Assembly (NCBI RefSeq): GCF_028858725.1
Contig: NC_084769.1
Location: 7,627,501 to 7,691,500, forward strand
Direction of reading: 5' to 3'
Origin: Colius striatus
Lineage: Eukaryota; Chordata; Aves; Coliiformes; Coliidae
DNA length: 64,000 nt
Below the pieces are notes generated by a model. It did not search any database. It was not told where the DNA came from and saw only the letters and a program-made list of their open reading frames with translations. A program made the position numbers and the translations under genes. Of the stretch, positions 24,001 through 38,564 are shown piece after piece; positions within the stretch are counted from its first letter, which is position 1, and each line of letters begins with the position of its first letter.

Positions 24001-27000
24001 TCTTAACAAATGACCTAGCCTACTTCATTGTTTATAAAAAGAAAAATGTAAAGGAATTGTAAACAGTCTCAAGATGATAAATTCATGAAAACCCAATGAA
24101 CACACTATGTCTATAGCTTTGAATTTACATCTTGGTATTCACTTTTTCCTGAACGGTAGTTCTAGACATTCTGCTTTTACACAGTCTCATCCAAATGTCA
24201 GGCACTAGCTAAGCAGAAAATTATGCTACTGGCTTGCAGCTTGAAGTTTAAGGTCATCCTAATTTTTGCCTGAAAGCAAAAATTGCAGTAACTTCTCAAC
24301 CACATGAGACTCATTGCAGTTTGGATTCTTTTAATGAAAAAGCAACACTCGGAACGAAAAATAACCTGACACATTTTCTCTAGGCTTCCCCGTAAGTGAT
24401 CCACTAAGTAGACTGACATGGTGGGCAATGCATAGGAAGGTATCAGATGCTCAACAGAAAATTTTTTTAATCATAGTATCACTTGGACCCTGTAAAGTAT
24501 TTGATATGCAAATCATTGTTTTTCAGAATGTACTGATTTTGAAGCCATGGTGCCTAAAGGCCAGGAGCAAGTCATACAGAGCTCTCACACTAGGCAGGGC
24601 AGAAGAAAGTTGAATGGGTGTGAAATCAAGGGGGTTTTTTTTGTGTAAAGAAACTATTCAACAACCAATTAAGCTAAATTTTTGTCTGTTCCAGAAAAAA
24701 AGTCACAATGATCAGAAGTTTCGTGAATACTGAAATGAGAAAAAGAGAACTGTAAGGAAGAGAATTGTTTATACCAAACCAGGGTCACTTTCTACAAAGA
24801 GACAGCTGAAATAGAAGTTCCCAAATAATAACTCCTACCTCAAAATCCAAACAACAAACCTTTTCTCATGTTGGTAAGATTCAATGTTTGGATTTACACA
24901 GATTATATTATCATCCCAAAGAATTTTAAACAACTATGAACAGGGCTTCAGTGTGTCTAAAAGCAAGAACAGACAAGAGCAGGGAAGGTTTCAGCTAAAA
25001 TCATAATGAGCAATTCATTTGTAATCCCACATTTGTCACTTACTTCAGTTGTTCCTCGTCCTTCCTCACAACTTCACAATGTTGCTAGTCACTCACTGCC
25101 TAGATTAAACACCTTTAAGATCAGTATAAGCCAAAACCACACAGTTCTTGAAAATACCGATTTTACTCCAGCCTCTGGAAAGCTTGTGATTTGTCAGAAG
25201 TCCTTTTGGTCTGTATTCTCTCTCTCTCTCTGTAGTTCCATATACTCTTAATATATTGCAAATTGGTAGTAACAGCTGATGGCATACTTTCATGTGATGA
25301 AGGCAGTACAAGCAAATCCATAAGAGATCACAACATGCCTCACCTCATCAATTCCAATCCTTTAATACTCAGAGGCAAAAAACTAAGGAATGCATTACTT
25401 CAAATCAAGGGAGACAGAAGAGTCGGGGCAAGTAAGTATTTTTCTAGAGTGATGTTTGACTACAGCTTGCTAATTCTGCAGAAATGTTTATTCTCTGCAG
25501 AAGTAAAGGCTCTGAAAAATCAACAGGTCAAATAAGACAAGAATGGCAAGTTTCCTCAGAGGAGGTATGTGTTACTTTCTACCCATGTAGAATGGATGAG
25601 AGTAACTGTAGGGGTGAACCACACAAATGACAATAAAATATGGGAGGAGAATCTGAACCAGATACAAAAGAGGAGCTAGGGAATGGCTTGCATATTTTCC
25701 CTTGCTCCAAGACAATGTAAAGGATTTGGGAAGTCTGTTATTTTAAAGTTTTAAAATTTATTTTCATCTCTTGAAAAAATAAAATTGAGGCTATCAGCTT
25801 CATTCCTCCATTTTGTTCTAGAAGTAAATGGTGTTGGTATATCTTGAAATAAATATGTTCATGCTAAAACAGTGAGAGATAGAAGTTGTGGGAGACTTCT
25901 GTTAGCTGTGGTATTAGCAGTTTCAAGGACTTTGTTAAGACTGCTCCTGTTCCCGCCTCAAATTTGGCTCATGTCAACTCCCTCAGCACAAAGAAACATC
26001 TTTTTAAATTACAGAGTTGTTTAAGGTTAAACAAGATCTGACTTTTCATGTAAAAGTCAACAGAGGGAGAGAAAAAAGAAGGATAAAACAGATGGGTAGA
26101 AGAGACCGAGAGGGATCCTAAGAATATCAAGAGTCAACATGTGACTGTTACTGTCTTACATATCTGTACAGTCAAGCATCTTTACTCAGATAATATAATG
26201 GCCCTACCAGACCCTAAAGGGATTTTAAGGAAAGTCAGCATAATGTTTAGTACCTATGACTAACTTTGGGTTAGTGTGGGTTTGGGTTTTCTTCCTTATA
26301 AGAACAATTTTTAATTAATACCACATAAAAGGATATTACTTTTTTTTTTTAACAACTAGGGCTGGGACCTAGAGCCACCACTTGAGATGGATCTTGCAGT
26401 AATACAGATGGGATAGGGAGCTTTGCTAGAGAAACAAAAGCTTTTTCATAGATGCAACACTAATTTTCAGAATGTTGCTAGGGCAACAGCAGACTGTAAC
26501 AAGAATTTCTGAATAATGAGCAGGTGGCAATATACGAAGATTTTAGACTCCTGACTGAATTATTCATATCTAGTCCTGAACAGTGAGATGTATAAAAGCA
26601 ATAGCCTTCTTCCACCAGCACAAATGGAAATACTATATATCCCATCTAGAATACTTATTAGTGTTCTAAACATGCATCTCTTGCTTTAACATGGTTTCAT
26701 AAGGCAAGATCACTAGCTTGAACAAAAAAGTCTCACGGCTCTAGCAAAGATACGTAAGGAGTTCTTTTGCATAAAACACTGTTACAACGTCTAAAAGAAT
26801 AGTTTTTAGAAGCCACAGCTAAATCTCATTTTCTGTCCAAGATTCTCCTTGTATTGATACAATGATTGTTGCATTTCTTGGCAATTAGGAAGTAAGGACC
26901 AGATCCAGAAATGGATACACTTTTTCTATCCATCATGCACATCCAGGAATAAATAGATAAAATGCTATGGGAGGGGTAGCCTTACGCACAGCTTCAAGGT

Positions 27001-30000
27001 AACCTATTACTGCACTTGAAAAGCAATGGCAGTAAGACCTTGCAAGAATTCTGTTAATTCAATATTTTCAACTCTGGTAAATCAATAAACCACTAAAACT
27101 TCATAACTAACAAACTCCTTCATTCAGTTTTCCAACAGTCTCTGATTAGCTGGTCAGCAATGATTTAAGTATCTCAACAACTAACATTCTTCTGCTGAAT
27201 GTGACAGAAGATACCTATTTTAACGTATTCTAGGACTGTGCTGTTCCTCTCTTTGAGCTCACTGATAGGCTGTAACGATATACAAAAAAAACCAGCAAAC
27301 AACCTGTCCCACCTTCTGGGGCTTTCTGGCACAGATCTCAGAACTCTGCTTAAACACCAATAGAATAGTAAAATTTGTAGTTATTTTAAATGAAGTTCTC
27401 AGTTCCTGGAGATTAACATGGTCTATGAATTGAGATATTCATTCATATGCTATAAGGTAACTGCATATTAATGTTTGTTACTACAAAGCTGTTTAACAAA
27501 TCAGTAACCAAAAGAGTTGAAAACACACAGCAAAAAGTGAATAATCTAATTATTTGGTAATGTTTTGACAAATACACTTTAATTGCCTATGAACTATCTC
27601 TATTTATTAAGTTTAATTGTTTCAGTTTAGCTGGTTCTCAATTGAGGTGTGCTCATTTAAGAAAAAGCCACACATTAAGCTGACTTATGTGAGACAACTG
27701 TACAGATCTGAATACCTCCCCAGACAGCTAGAACTAGTTTTGTCACTGAAGTTAATCCACTGAACAACAAGTTGACCAGCAAGGTCTTCCATGTCAGCAA
27801 AGCTTCTTAAGTTGAGTTATAGCGACATTAGTTTTCTGTGGATTTCCCAATTCAAGAATAATATTCAGTGGAGACAGCCTAAGTTGCAGAAGATTAAAGT
27901 ATCTGATTCTTACAGCTAGTCTTCCTGCATTGTTTACAAATGAGCTACTGTCTTCTGCAGCAGCTTCAGTCTAAATGGGTTTAAGATCCAGTGCTGAGCA
28001 GTGCCCTGCATTGCAGCTGAATCTTGCAAATTCCTTTGTTCAACTGATCTCTCTCAAACAGAGAGAAGACAATGCCTCAATAATACGATGGTCTCACCAA
28101 CAGCTGTTTTAGTGTGATTTTGTATCTCTAAACTGAAAATCCTGGTAACAAAGGAAAGTAGTGTAAAATCAGCATCTTGCTACTTGCTGACAAAGACTTC
28201 TGAAAGCACATCATCACCCAAACAGCAGCGTAGTTCATCTGAACCCAAGCACAAAAGAGACTGAGAACTGATTCCTCCTTCCCCCAACTGAAAAAAACAT
28301 GGAGCAGCATTTTCTGCCATCTTGGTACTCATATCTTCCAAATGTATTTCATCTTTTTAAGAAGTAAAGGGTTCAGTCAAGGAGCCTGCTAACACTTACA
28401 TGGAATACAAGTATTTTTTCTGATGGCATATCCTTCTCTTTCATGGTATAATCACTGAAACAAAAGGCTACCCATTAAAGATCAAATACTGTATCTCTCC
28501 CAAGAGGGGGGAAAGAAAAGTAAACTTCATTATTTTTTTTTTAACACCAAGATGGACTTTTTTAAAATTAAAAAAAATAAAAGTACGGCCATGGGACAAA
28601 TACTGAGATGAAAAGTTCATATTCTGAAAGATCTCTGTAATGCACCTTAAAGTCTGGATGAGAAACTAATACTATGGCATTAGACCGCAATAAATGCATT
28701 TCGAAAGTGTTCTGGAAAACTAGTTTAGAGACAATTGTAAAGGCATGAAGGAAATGAAAAATAAACATCACTGTTTTCTTAAAAAAATACCTCAACAATT
28801 GCATGACCAATCCATTGCAAAATTGATAGGACCAAAAAACCCCACACCCTGAAATGGCAAATACCAAATGCACCTTTCCCTAGCTGAACACAGGCATACA
28901 CCCCCAAATTTGGGAGCAGCAAGGTTTTCAAAGCTTAAAAGAACAAGAAAGAAAATCTTGCTGCAAATAAGACTTCTCACATTTTAAGGGTGTTTATCTG
29001 CAACATATATTATGCTTTGTCTAACATATTCAGGAAGTGCAACCAGACCAGGTGAGTTCTACAGCTATTCTCCATTATACCAAACATGGGATGAGGAAAG
29101 GAGATGGTTTAAAGAGACAGCAAACCTTAACACTGCTCTAAGTCAATCCTTCAGAATCTTATTCATATAGTCAGAATATTCAAGCAAAGACTTATTAATA
29201 TTTAACAGAATAGCTATTAATAATTCTTAGAAATAGGGATCTCTTTCACCAAAAGGCTTTACTTTGTATCAGAGTCCCTGTCCTGGGCTTCCTATAATCT
29301 CAGGCTACAGCAATCCAGGGATTGAGGATAATCAGGCTGTCCATGTCATTTCCTTATACAGATATACAATATAGAGTTATAATAATATATAAGATTTTGA
29401 TTATTTTTATGTAGTATTTAAACATTACTCAATAGATTACTCAAAGAATCTTCTCTAAAATACCTATGAAACTTGCCCTCACTACAGATCCTCTAAGGCT
29501 GTGTGAGAATGGGTTGAGAAGAGTGGAGAGCCCTTTAAAAGGAATGGTCTGTATGAGTAAATGCAGATGAAGCAAACAATCAAACCAATCAACCTACTCA
29601 GAGAAATAAAATCATCCCAAAAAAGTCTGATCAGCCAAAAGGTATGCTTGGAAGTCCAGAACAAGTTACCAGTCTGTGTCAGAATTTGCTAACAAAAAAA
29701 ATCATTATCAATATAAAAAGATGATGATCATAGCATATATGAAAAGGATTTTGAAAGAGTGCATTAGAAGGAAAAAACAAGATTCATTAAGTAAATGTTG
29801 AAGACAGCATACCTGCAAACCACAGAAAATTAGAATAACTACCTCATCAGTTGAGAAGTCTCAAAGAAGAGATTTCTTTTGCAACAGTACAATACACATG
29901 ATGGTATCATTTGATGTTAGAATGACAAGCACAGAACTAAATATAAGAGAAAAATAACCACATGCCTGGCTTTTGAAAAGATTTTAAAGGAAAGCAAAGT

Positions 30001-32089
30001 CAACAGAAAATGACTTGACAGAAAACCACATGTAACAGACTGTGCCAAACAGCTCTATTTAATAAAGTAATATTTCTTAGGAAAAAATATATTAAGTAGA
30101 ACTAATCTATTTGAATTATATGTGACATTACATAGGAAGTTGATAGAGATGATGGTGATGAACAAAAATTATTTCAGTAATTAGAAGGTTTACTAACAAA
30201 AGGTATTATAACATCGATTAGATTAAAAGAGGGCAAGAAAATGGGCAAGAGGGTTAGCAATGGAGCTTTGCTTTATTTCAGTCCTACTACATGACACACA
30301 ATACTAATATCTTGGACCACAAATGCAAGAAGTACCAGCAGAGTCAAAAAAAAGTGATCTTAAGGATACTGATGACAGAGCTGACTGTTAGCAATTACAG
30401 AAATTCTTAAACCAAGCAGTTATCCAACAGAATCAAGATGGAAGACGAATGGGTCACCAAGGCTGAGTACTGATTTTGTGACTAAACTCACAATGTAGCC
30501 TTGGTAAATGTAAATGCAGTAAGAGGTACCTACCATTCAAGTTATTTTCAGAAAAGCTACAGAGGCATAAATGCTGTCCTGAACAGCTCTGGTGAGACTT
30601 TCTATGGAGGATCATATTTCCACTGGTAAAAACTTGAACGGAAAAGATAATTTCATTAAAAAAACAATGTACTTGAAGAAGAGACCGAAAACCACTATCA
30701 AGCTTAGTCAAAACACAGACTGAACAGAACAGGTCTGTACTGGATGGCACATGTGGCTGTAAGAGATAACTAGGTACTTAATCTAGAGGAAAATGTTGCC
30801 ACAAAACCATGTGTCTATAAATTTGCTGCAGTCAGAGGAAGCCAGGAGACATCACAGAAGCAGATTTTACAATTGCTATCCAGCAAGAAAGACAACGAGC
30901 AATTTAATTAACACGAAGACAGAAGTTTGACACAGTTATGAAAGGATGTTTCCTGTAATAAGAAGAGACTGCTCTAAATGACCCACAGAGCCTCTCCTTT
31001 CAGTTTTCAAGCACATCTATGAAGTGTACAGTGCATTAAGCTGCACTTGTCCACAATTGATAATTACTGCTATTTAATACCAGGGTACCTGGATGGCCTA
31101 GATTCAGTGGGAATCAACTGAAAAATTTTCTTCATTCAACTTTACTTTCAATTAGCTGATAAGAGGCCTTCTTGGGGTCAGCAAGAATTCTTCGTTTCAA
31201 CTAAAAGAAGCTGCAAAATCTACATACTTGTAACTTTATTTCTAAAAATTTCAAAGAACAGATGAAAATCAATTTTTTGTCCTCCAGTATTTTCTATGGA
31301 AGTCTGTTATAACATTAAATGTGAGAGAATCCATCCTCCTTCCAGTAGTCACTCCTACCTTTGACCTATATATAGTACAAAGGCATTCTGAATTCAAATA
31401 TAATGCAAAAGTTTTAGAATCACTACCATTATATCCACGTAACCACAGCACATGCAGACACAAATAAAATAGGATTTCAGAAAACATCTACTGATATTGC
31501 AAACATATAATCCCAAGGTTAATACGTTTTGAGCAATATTAAAGTTGAATGCCTGTTGACTTCATGCCTGAGCACTTTCTTACTTGTTGCATCAAGAGCT
31601 AGTTAGCTGCCCAGATACAGACATCTAGTGTGGGTGGATATGACAGATCTACAGGAGACTCTGCTCTCTCAGGAGCAGTATGGGGAGACAAGATCTTTAG
31701 CTGGACAACTAAGAACCCCATCAGATCACTCTCATCTCTGTGAAGCAACACACTTTAGAATTGTCACCACTGATCTAAAACACGCCTGAATTCACACATT
31801 GTCTGATCAGAACCAGAAAAAGTATTTTCAAGGTTTCCCACCCTTAATTTTCTCACATGTTAAAAATGGGCAAAATGGTTTCCTCATAAAAATATCTTAT
31901 ATTTGTCTACATATTGGAAGATGGGTCAAGAAAAAGGGATACTAACAATACTTCCACATCTGCTTTATTTCAATGGAACACTGCGATTTTAAGCCTTCAC
32001 ACTGCTATAGACCAAGGAAGACAGATACAAAAATCCAGTTTCTAACACTGTCCAATATCTGAACAGAAAAGCCCAGATAAAAAGCTGGC
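21044..32089. other. Intronic sequence without recognised features
   Basis: About 11 kb of AT-rich R3HDM1 intron with no CR1 element I can identify and no recognisable exon. A short TC run (TCTCTCTCTCTCT) lies near 25218. A 129-codon open frame at 23255-23644 has no family resemblance and is taken as chance. Low repeat content over 11 kb could mean either old unique intron or repeats too diverged to see. Confidence 0.6.
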
Positions 32090-32165
32090 AGACCTGCTTT
32101 AGCAGGGGGTTGGACTAGATGATCTTTATAGGTCCCTTCCAACCACTACCATTCTATGATTCTAA
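32090..32165 (+). repeat. CR1 3'-tail fragment
   Basis: The plus strand reads GGTTGGACTAGATGATCTTT, then ATAGGTCCCTTCCAACC and CCATTCTATGATTCTAAG. This is the canonical end of an avian CR1, truncated to about 75 bp. Confidence 0.92.
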
Positions 32166-35100
32166 GATGGTATTCCAGGCAAGTCTTAATAAGGACTACT
32201 GCTCTTCGGGCTTTTCAAATTAAACTTGACAGTGCCAGTAAAAGCAAGATTAAGTAGTCACCAATGGGATGTCATCATGCCTAACAATGACGAGACAACT
32301 ATTACAAGTATCTTCCATTGCAATAATTGGGTTAGTCCAGTAACATCATTTATTCTGTTCATACTACTGCTTTAAGAATTTATTCTAAAGGTACCAATCA
32401 GAGCTCAGGAATCTGAGTCAAAACATGGTATTACTTATTACAATGAACAAAGGTTCTTCTGTATTTAAACCATTACTAGCTAAGCTCAGTCTGAACCCAG
32501 TTGCTTCTCTCAGTAACAAAGATGTTAACATAAACACAGGTGTTCCTCTCTAGAAGCCATTATTTTAAAAAAAAGGAAACAGGGTCTGTGTAGTGTTACC
32601 ACATCAAGCATTATGATGAAAATCATAACATTTTTTGTAATTTAACATAGTAGTTTGCGTGAAAGATTCACATTCATTTACTACATCATAACTCTAACCA
32701 GAGGGCATTAGTATTCCCAAGGCAGTCTCTATAAAGTGACTTAATAGCTTTGCAGGTTGTCTTGTTCCTCTCAGTTCATACCACAAGGATGACACCTCAG
32801 AGCAATACTGGTATGCTGGTTTGTGATACAGCTTTCAACCCTTGAAAGAGCAGTTAATTTTTCGATGACAATAATGCAATATGCAAGGAAACACACATCT
32901 AGAATCCTTTTCAGATATTATTTGCAATGAAAATACATTAAAGATCACTTTGATGCGCTTAAAACAAAAGAAACCACAACATCTAAACTAGAAAACATTA
33001 ATCATTCATAATCTTCATTGCAAGTAAAAATCAAAGACTTGTTACTGTCAATTCTAACAGAACTACTCCCAGCTGTTATTAGTAGCAACCAATTATCCAT
33101 TTTACCACAGTTTCTTCTGTTGAAGTATATGCAACAGTCATTAACACATAAAAAAAAATTAGCCAGTTTACCTTGGTTTTCCCTTGGAGAGCCATTAGGC
33201 AAAAGTTCTTGTTCAGGAATATTCTGACTTCCCAAGTGTAAGAAAGATAAGGATGTATCAACTCAAAAAGACCAGCCAGGTTTTATTTTTGAGTCAAGGC
33301 ACTGACATTCTGTGTAGCTCTGCTAACCAACCATGTTACTTTTGAGAGAAGACATAAAAATTGGCAAGGGTTCGGTTCTAACTTGAAGTTATGGAAGAGA
33401 TTCAATAGATTATAAAAGAAACACAGAAAAAGAATCTAATCCTGGCAGCAAGTTTTACCCTTTAAACACAATAAACCTGAAACGTAGCACCTCATCCAAA
33501 AGACAGAGGAAAGGAAATATATATTTCACTGCACCTTCTAGTGAAATGTCCCAAATCACACTCTGATAACATCTACCAGAATTTCCCCACAACCTGAGTT
33601 ACTAATTTTGCTACTGTATCATCTGGAGGCAAAAACTGAACAACTGATGAAAGCCTAAGTTGTAAGGGTCAGTCATTTTCCAACGCCTCTCAAAACTCCT
33701 ACTCTATCTCCACTTAAAAACACAGAATTCTTCTGAGCTCACTTAGATTATGAAAACAGATGGAAATTTTCTTGTGGATCCAGTATGCTGGTCAATGATG
33801 CAACTGCTCTCAGCTCCTCACCACCAGCAGGAGAGTTTTATACCCAAAGCTCTGACATCAAAAATGACTCTGAGAACACTCCTCAATCTGCTGTTGGCAG
33901 AAGCATTCAAATTAGTTCAACCTCCACTCAACAGATGCACACCAACAGCCTTTTCTAGACTCAGCTGCACTACAGAAGTCACTGATCTCACTTCCAGCCA
34001 CCATTTCCTCCATCTGCCAGTTAAACTGCTCCTGTTAGCCTCCCTATACATGTTTCAATTTGATAGAATAAGAAACCTACATCTCACACAGCTAGAAGTG
34101 CAAAGTTTAGAAATTCCTCACAATAACAGCTCATTTAACAGATCAGAGAGGGTGACAGAGGGTTTGAACAAAAAGCTAAGGATACGTCAATAGGATGGCC
34201 TCTTTGACAAAGGCAGATATTTGCAAGGAGCACATCTATGTATATCCAAGATAAAGAAGACAAAAGAAACCCTTGAATAAGCATTTGACATTAGCTCTAC
34301 AGCAAATCTGTAGTTTGCTTCAGCAGCCTGGAAACCAACATACAATAGCTAAATATAATATTCATGGAAATTTAATTCTATATATGGGACAAAGGTTCAT
34401 ATCATAAAACGACACATTGACAGGATTCTCATAATACATACATTAAACTGCAGGAGACTAACTTACACACAAGAGTAGCTGTGGAGGCTGTTTGTAATTA
34501 AAGCTGCTGAGCTTTCATAAATCTGGTTTCAGACATTATTTCCACTAAAGCACTCCTTCAAGATGTTATGAAATCACAATAAGATTATAGGCAAGCTGAA
34601 AGTACAATTTTCTCAACAATGTTTAATCATAATCTGTTGCTGATTTACGATCTCCTAGAAACGGAGCTTTCCAATACTGCCTTCAAACATCTCTTAACAT
34701 TGTTATACAGCAAATCAGTCCACCACCACTTCAAAGAAAAGCCAAAGAAATACATGAAACCAACTTCAATAGTCTTGCATAGATTCTACCTATCATCCAC
34801 AGTAAGCATGATATTGATGCATTCACATAGATTCCTCTTGCCCATGCGAATGACCTTATTCAGGTCTTGTATTGCCCAAAGGATTCATCATTCCATTACT
34901 AAAAGGCTTGATTTTGAATGCTTTAACAAAAGCCTCCAGGCCATTCCTATCTAGATGGGATATATATAGGAAAACTACCACTAAGTGCTTAAGGGGGCTC
35001 CCAAACCCCAGCTTTCCTGCACTCTCTCTCCAATCTCATGGTGCCAGGATTACAGGAAATTCAACCATTTCTATCAAAGCTCCTTTGATCCTCACAGTTA

Positions 35101-37429
35101 CCATTTACATTATTGTATATTTGCTATTTACCCTCTCCATATCTATGAAATAAGAATTAAAAGTATGCTGGAAAAATTCAGAATCTATATATTTTAATAG
35201 TAAATTTAATAGCTGTCCCTAATCGGGACATCCAAAGTTGTTGCTATTTTTACACAGGTAGTAAAAGTTACAGCATCAAGCTGACTAGCTCACCAAAACT
35301 GAACAATGCTGTCAATATAATGGAATGTGTGCTACATTGCAGTCAATTAAAAGTTTATATTGCTCCATTAACTGATAACCCACTGCCTATGAATGTCTTA
35401 GCATGAGTCCTATTTTTCCTGAGTCCCCAAAAAAGTAACTGTATCAAGTACTTTCAAAAGCCTAAAACATAGTACCTTGAAACTTTAAACGTATCATTGC
35501 ATTTAAAAAGATGAAGCGTGACATTTCTTAGCCAAATTAACTCTATCAAAAACTAAATCTGTGAGAATTAAAACAAAGACATAAGTTAAACCAGGCTACT
35601 GGAGCAAACTCACAGCACCTTTCAACTGAAAAAAACTCAAACTCATGGTATTTGTATTTCATACCCAGAACTATACCTCATGCACTTCATCCACAGTGTC
35701 CAGCCAGTTTGAAGCAGTTTCACCAAAAGACTTAAAACAAGTACTATAAAATAAGTAAGACAATGAATATCAGGAAAATATACTGAAATGTGAGATGAAA
35801 TTAAAACAAAAAAACCTTATTACAAGTTAAAGGAAGAAAAGAAAGCACAGAATTATGCTTAAGAAAGAGGAAGGTAGTAGTTAGTATCTGGCTCCTCAGA
35901 ATTTTCTTCCTTACTCCTCCATATACATAACCAAAATTTAAACAGAGGACTACTGCAATAGATTTGAGTAATTCATCCTTCACAAATCTTTAACAAATAG
36001 TTCCTAGGAAACTGCTAACAAACCTAATCCAGTACATTACTTAAAATTACTGGTAGTCAAAGTAATTTTTTACTCATGAGAAAAGGAGCAGTCCATCTTG
36101 ATAGCAATTACAGCACTGAAAAGTAAAATGGGCTAGCAATGCAGTCACAAGTACTACATTTCTGACCTTACAAGACTTAAAAGACACAACAAGTCTTTAT
36201 ATTATGTTCACCATCAGGGCTTTTTTTTTTTTAAACTGAGGAGTATAAGGTACACCTTACAGATTTTCCACAAAACAGTCAAGCTCTCGATATCACAGAA
36301 TTTACTGTGAAACAATATTAGCTGCCTGCCTATAATATGATCATTTATTACAAGCAAATAGAAGATTGGCAAAGAAAACACGTTTTCACTAAAAGGTGTT
36401 TGAATAAAACCTTCTGAAAAATTATTTCAGTACTTCATTTTTGTTGCTTTCACTTTAACAACAAACACATATTCCTAACCAAACATTCACAAGAAATACT
36501 GTAAGATTGTTGTGATCATGTCTTCTGCTCAATATTCAACGAAAAAGCAAGTCTGAAATACAACATATTCCTTGTGGAAGACACGAGAAAGCAATCCTGT
36601 CGAAAATTTTCAGGTTAGTGCATCAATGCAAAAAGGCTAATGTCAAACACCCTGCAGGACAAAAAAAACCCACCACCAATGTATTCCATATTCTGCATTA
36701 GGCACAGAAGAGTTCTCTAATTGCAGGCTAATGAAAAAAAGGCATCAATATTTAAAATTTAAACAATTTTAAAACCACTCCAAAGCACCACATGCTTTTG
36801 TACACAATATTATCTGACAATCCACTCTAACCAAAGTACCCATTTCTCATTTAGGTTTTTCTTTCCCATCACCTTCCTATAGAGATCACACTAATCCACC
36901 AACACATATCTTGTACTGGAGGCTTAATTACAAAAGATAAAATTTGTGTAAATCACTTGGGATGAATAAACTGAATTCTTAAGACTTGGTGTAAGAAACT
37001 GTAATGTCTTCTTTTTCTGTCTCAGTCATAAAGTGAAACCCTTCTTCAGTGCTGAAAACCCATTTAAAAAGGTTATTAAAAGAGACTGTAAAAAACTAGG
37101 CTGTGACACTGCTTGCTCTCACTTCTACTTACACTTTGGATTACAGTATGATAGATACATCCACATGCAGGATTGCCCAACATGCAACAGAAAAAAAAAA
37201 ACCTAGGCTGTAATAGATTAACAACGTTCTTCTTACACTATCATAGGCAACACGAATGTAACATTCTCCCCCTCCCGAGACAATATAAAGGCAGTACTAG
37301 ATGGGAATCCACAGTAGCCGACACGAGCCCAGCACATTTGCAAACAACTACTACTAACCCGAGAGGCTAACCCTGAAAAACTCACCCCTGCAACGCTCGC
37401 CACCCCTAAAGCCCACCGCCTGATGGGAT
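32166..37429. other. Intronic sequence approaching the CpG island, no recognised gene
   Basis: AT-rich intron 1 of R3HDM1. It contains a 147-codon open frame beginning with ATG at 33750 on the strand opposite R3HDM1, with Leu/Ser-rich composition and no recognisable domain. It is not annotated as a gene. GC content rises sharply from about 37.43 kb. Confidence 0.6.
33172..33223 (-). other. Candidate 52-nt splice-flanked coding-like block
   Basis: On the minus strand an acceptor-like TTTCTTACACTTGGGAAGTCAG precedes 52 nt reading NIPEQELLPNGSPRENQ, followed by the donor CAAG|GTAAAC. It lies in R3HDM1 intron 1 on the R3HDM1 strand. No known R3HDM1 sequence matches it. It may be an alternative exon, a relic or chance. 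Confidence 0.2.
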
Positions 37430-37962
37430 CGGAGAGCTCTAAAGGCCGCCAACATGCTCCCTACTCCGCAGCTACTGGACAGACAACTTGTCCAGAGACC
37501 AACATCCTCCAACAAGTAACGGCGTCAACGCTGCCGGGTCAGATCCCACCCCGGGGTGGCTCAGGGCTGCAACAGGCCACAGGCACAGCCCCGGGACCGA
37601 CCGGCGGCCCTATGGCGGGGCGGTGCGGGAGCGCAACGCCAGGCCGGGCCCCGCTCCGCCGGCTAGCACTGCCTATATTAGGGAAGGGAAACGGGGCCAG
37701 AATAGCCCCACCGGACTAGAGACTCCCCCTGCCCCCAGGACGTGCAGGTGCAGCCGGGCCTCGCCGCCAGCCGGCCCCACCGCGCCCCTCCCCCCGCGCA
37801 GGCCCGCCCGCCTCCCTCAGCGGCTGCCCCCCGCTCTCCGCACTGCGGGCGCGGCCGACCGCTCCCCCCCCCGCCTTCCCCCGTTCTCCTCAGCATAGTG
37901 CGGGCCCTTACGGCCCGTCGCCCACACGAGGGCTTTCCCCGGCGGGGCGACGGGCTCCTTAC

Positions 37963-38100
37963 CGCAGTAACGCGGCCGGCGGGCTGGGGCCGGCGCGGCG
38001 CTGGCGGCACACTCACGCACGAGGGGCGCTTAACCCCATCGCAAGCCCCGACAGCCGCCTGGGTTCCTCCTGCTGCCGCGGCGGGGAGAAAGGCCCGCCC
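37963..38100 (-). other. R3HDM1: R3HDM1 first exon (5'UTR; upstream end uncertain)
   Basis: On the minus strand a strong donor, TTACTGCG|GTAAGGAGC, ends an exon at 37963 inside the CpG island. The first exon of R3HDM1 is non-coding in known orthologues, and translation starts in the exon at 4528. The transcription start is not visible. The CCAAT box at 38117-38121, on the upstream side, suggests a start around 38.03-38.10 kb. The 5' limit given is an estimate. Confidence 0.55.
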
Positions 38101-38564
38101 CGCCGCGCCACCGCCGCCAATAGCCGCGCGGAACGCTGATGATTAACGGCCGCGCGGGCCACTGACCGGCCTGGGGCCCTCCCTCGCCGCTGTCTCTGGG
38201 CTCTTACGCGGGCGCGAACCCGCCCAAAAGCCAGAAACCGATCGGAGCGCGCCGCTGCCCTGACGGATGGGTGCGACCACCAATTACAGCCCTGTCGTGA
38301 CGCGGACACCGGCACCGCAACGCCCGCCCACTGTGGGCAGCCGACGAGCGCTGGCAACGCAGCGGCGCGCAGGGGACTGTTCCCGCCGCTAGTAACAGTC
38401 CGCCTGTCCGCACTGGCTCCCTTTCCCTGTGTGGCGGCCAGCCCCCCTGGGGGTAACGCGCCACAGCATGTCCGCCGTTGCCCGGCCAAGCCCGCGGGGT
38501 GCGCGCCGCAAGTCCTCCCAGCAGGCGCACGGTGAGGCTGCACCTCCGGCGGGGCCGGCGGAGG

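Larger units (their letters stand above)
4569..37962 (-). other. R3HDM1: R3HDM1 intron 1 (about 33.4 kb)
   Basis: This intron separates the non-coding first exon in the CpG island (donor GCG|GTAAGGAG at 37962-37961) from the first coding exon (acceptor near 4569). It is AT-rich and contains CR1 fragments in both orientations and one copy of an unidentified repeat. Short ORFs occur throughout, but most open with TTG, CTG or GTG and none is a known protein. Two splice-flanked coding-like blocks on the same strand (10277-10316 and 33172-33223) are listed separately. Additional 5'UTR exons of R3HDM1 could be hidden here, because non-coding exons cannot be seen by eye. Confidence 0.8.

Noticed and set aside
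33750..34193. 147-codon ATG open frame opposite R3HDM1
   Set aside because: It is Leu/Ser/His-rich without family resemblance, there is no CpG promoter, and frames of this size are expected by chance in 64 kb read in six frames. A cross-species frame-conservation test would settle it.
1..37962. miR-128-1, which lies in an R3HDM1 intron in vertebrates
   Set aside because: I did not find its seed and stem sequence on the R3HDM1 strand. In known genomes it is in a much later intron, outside this window.
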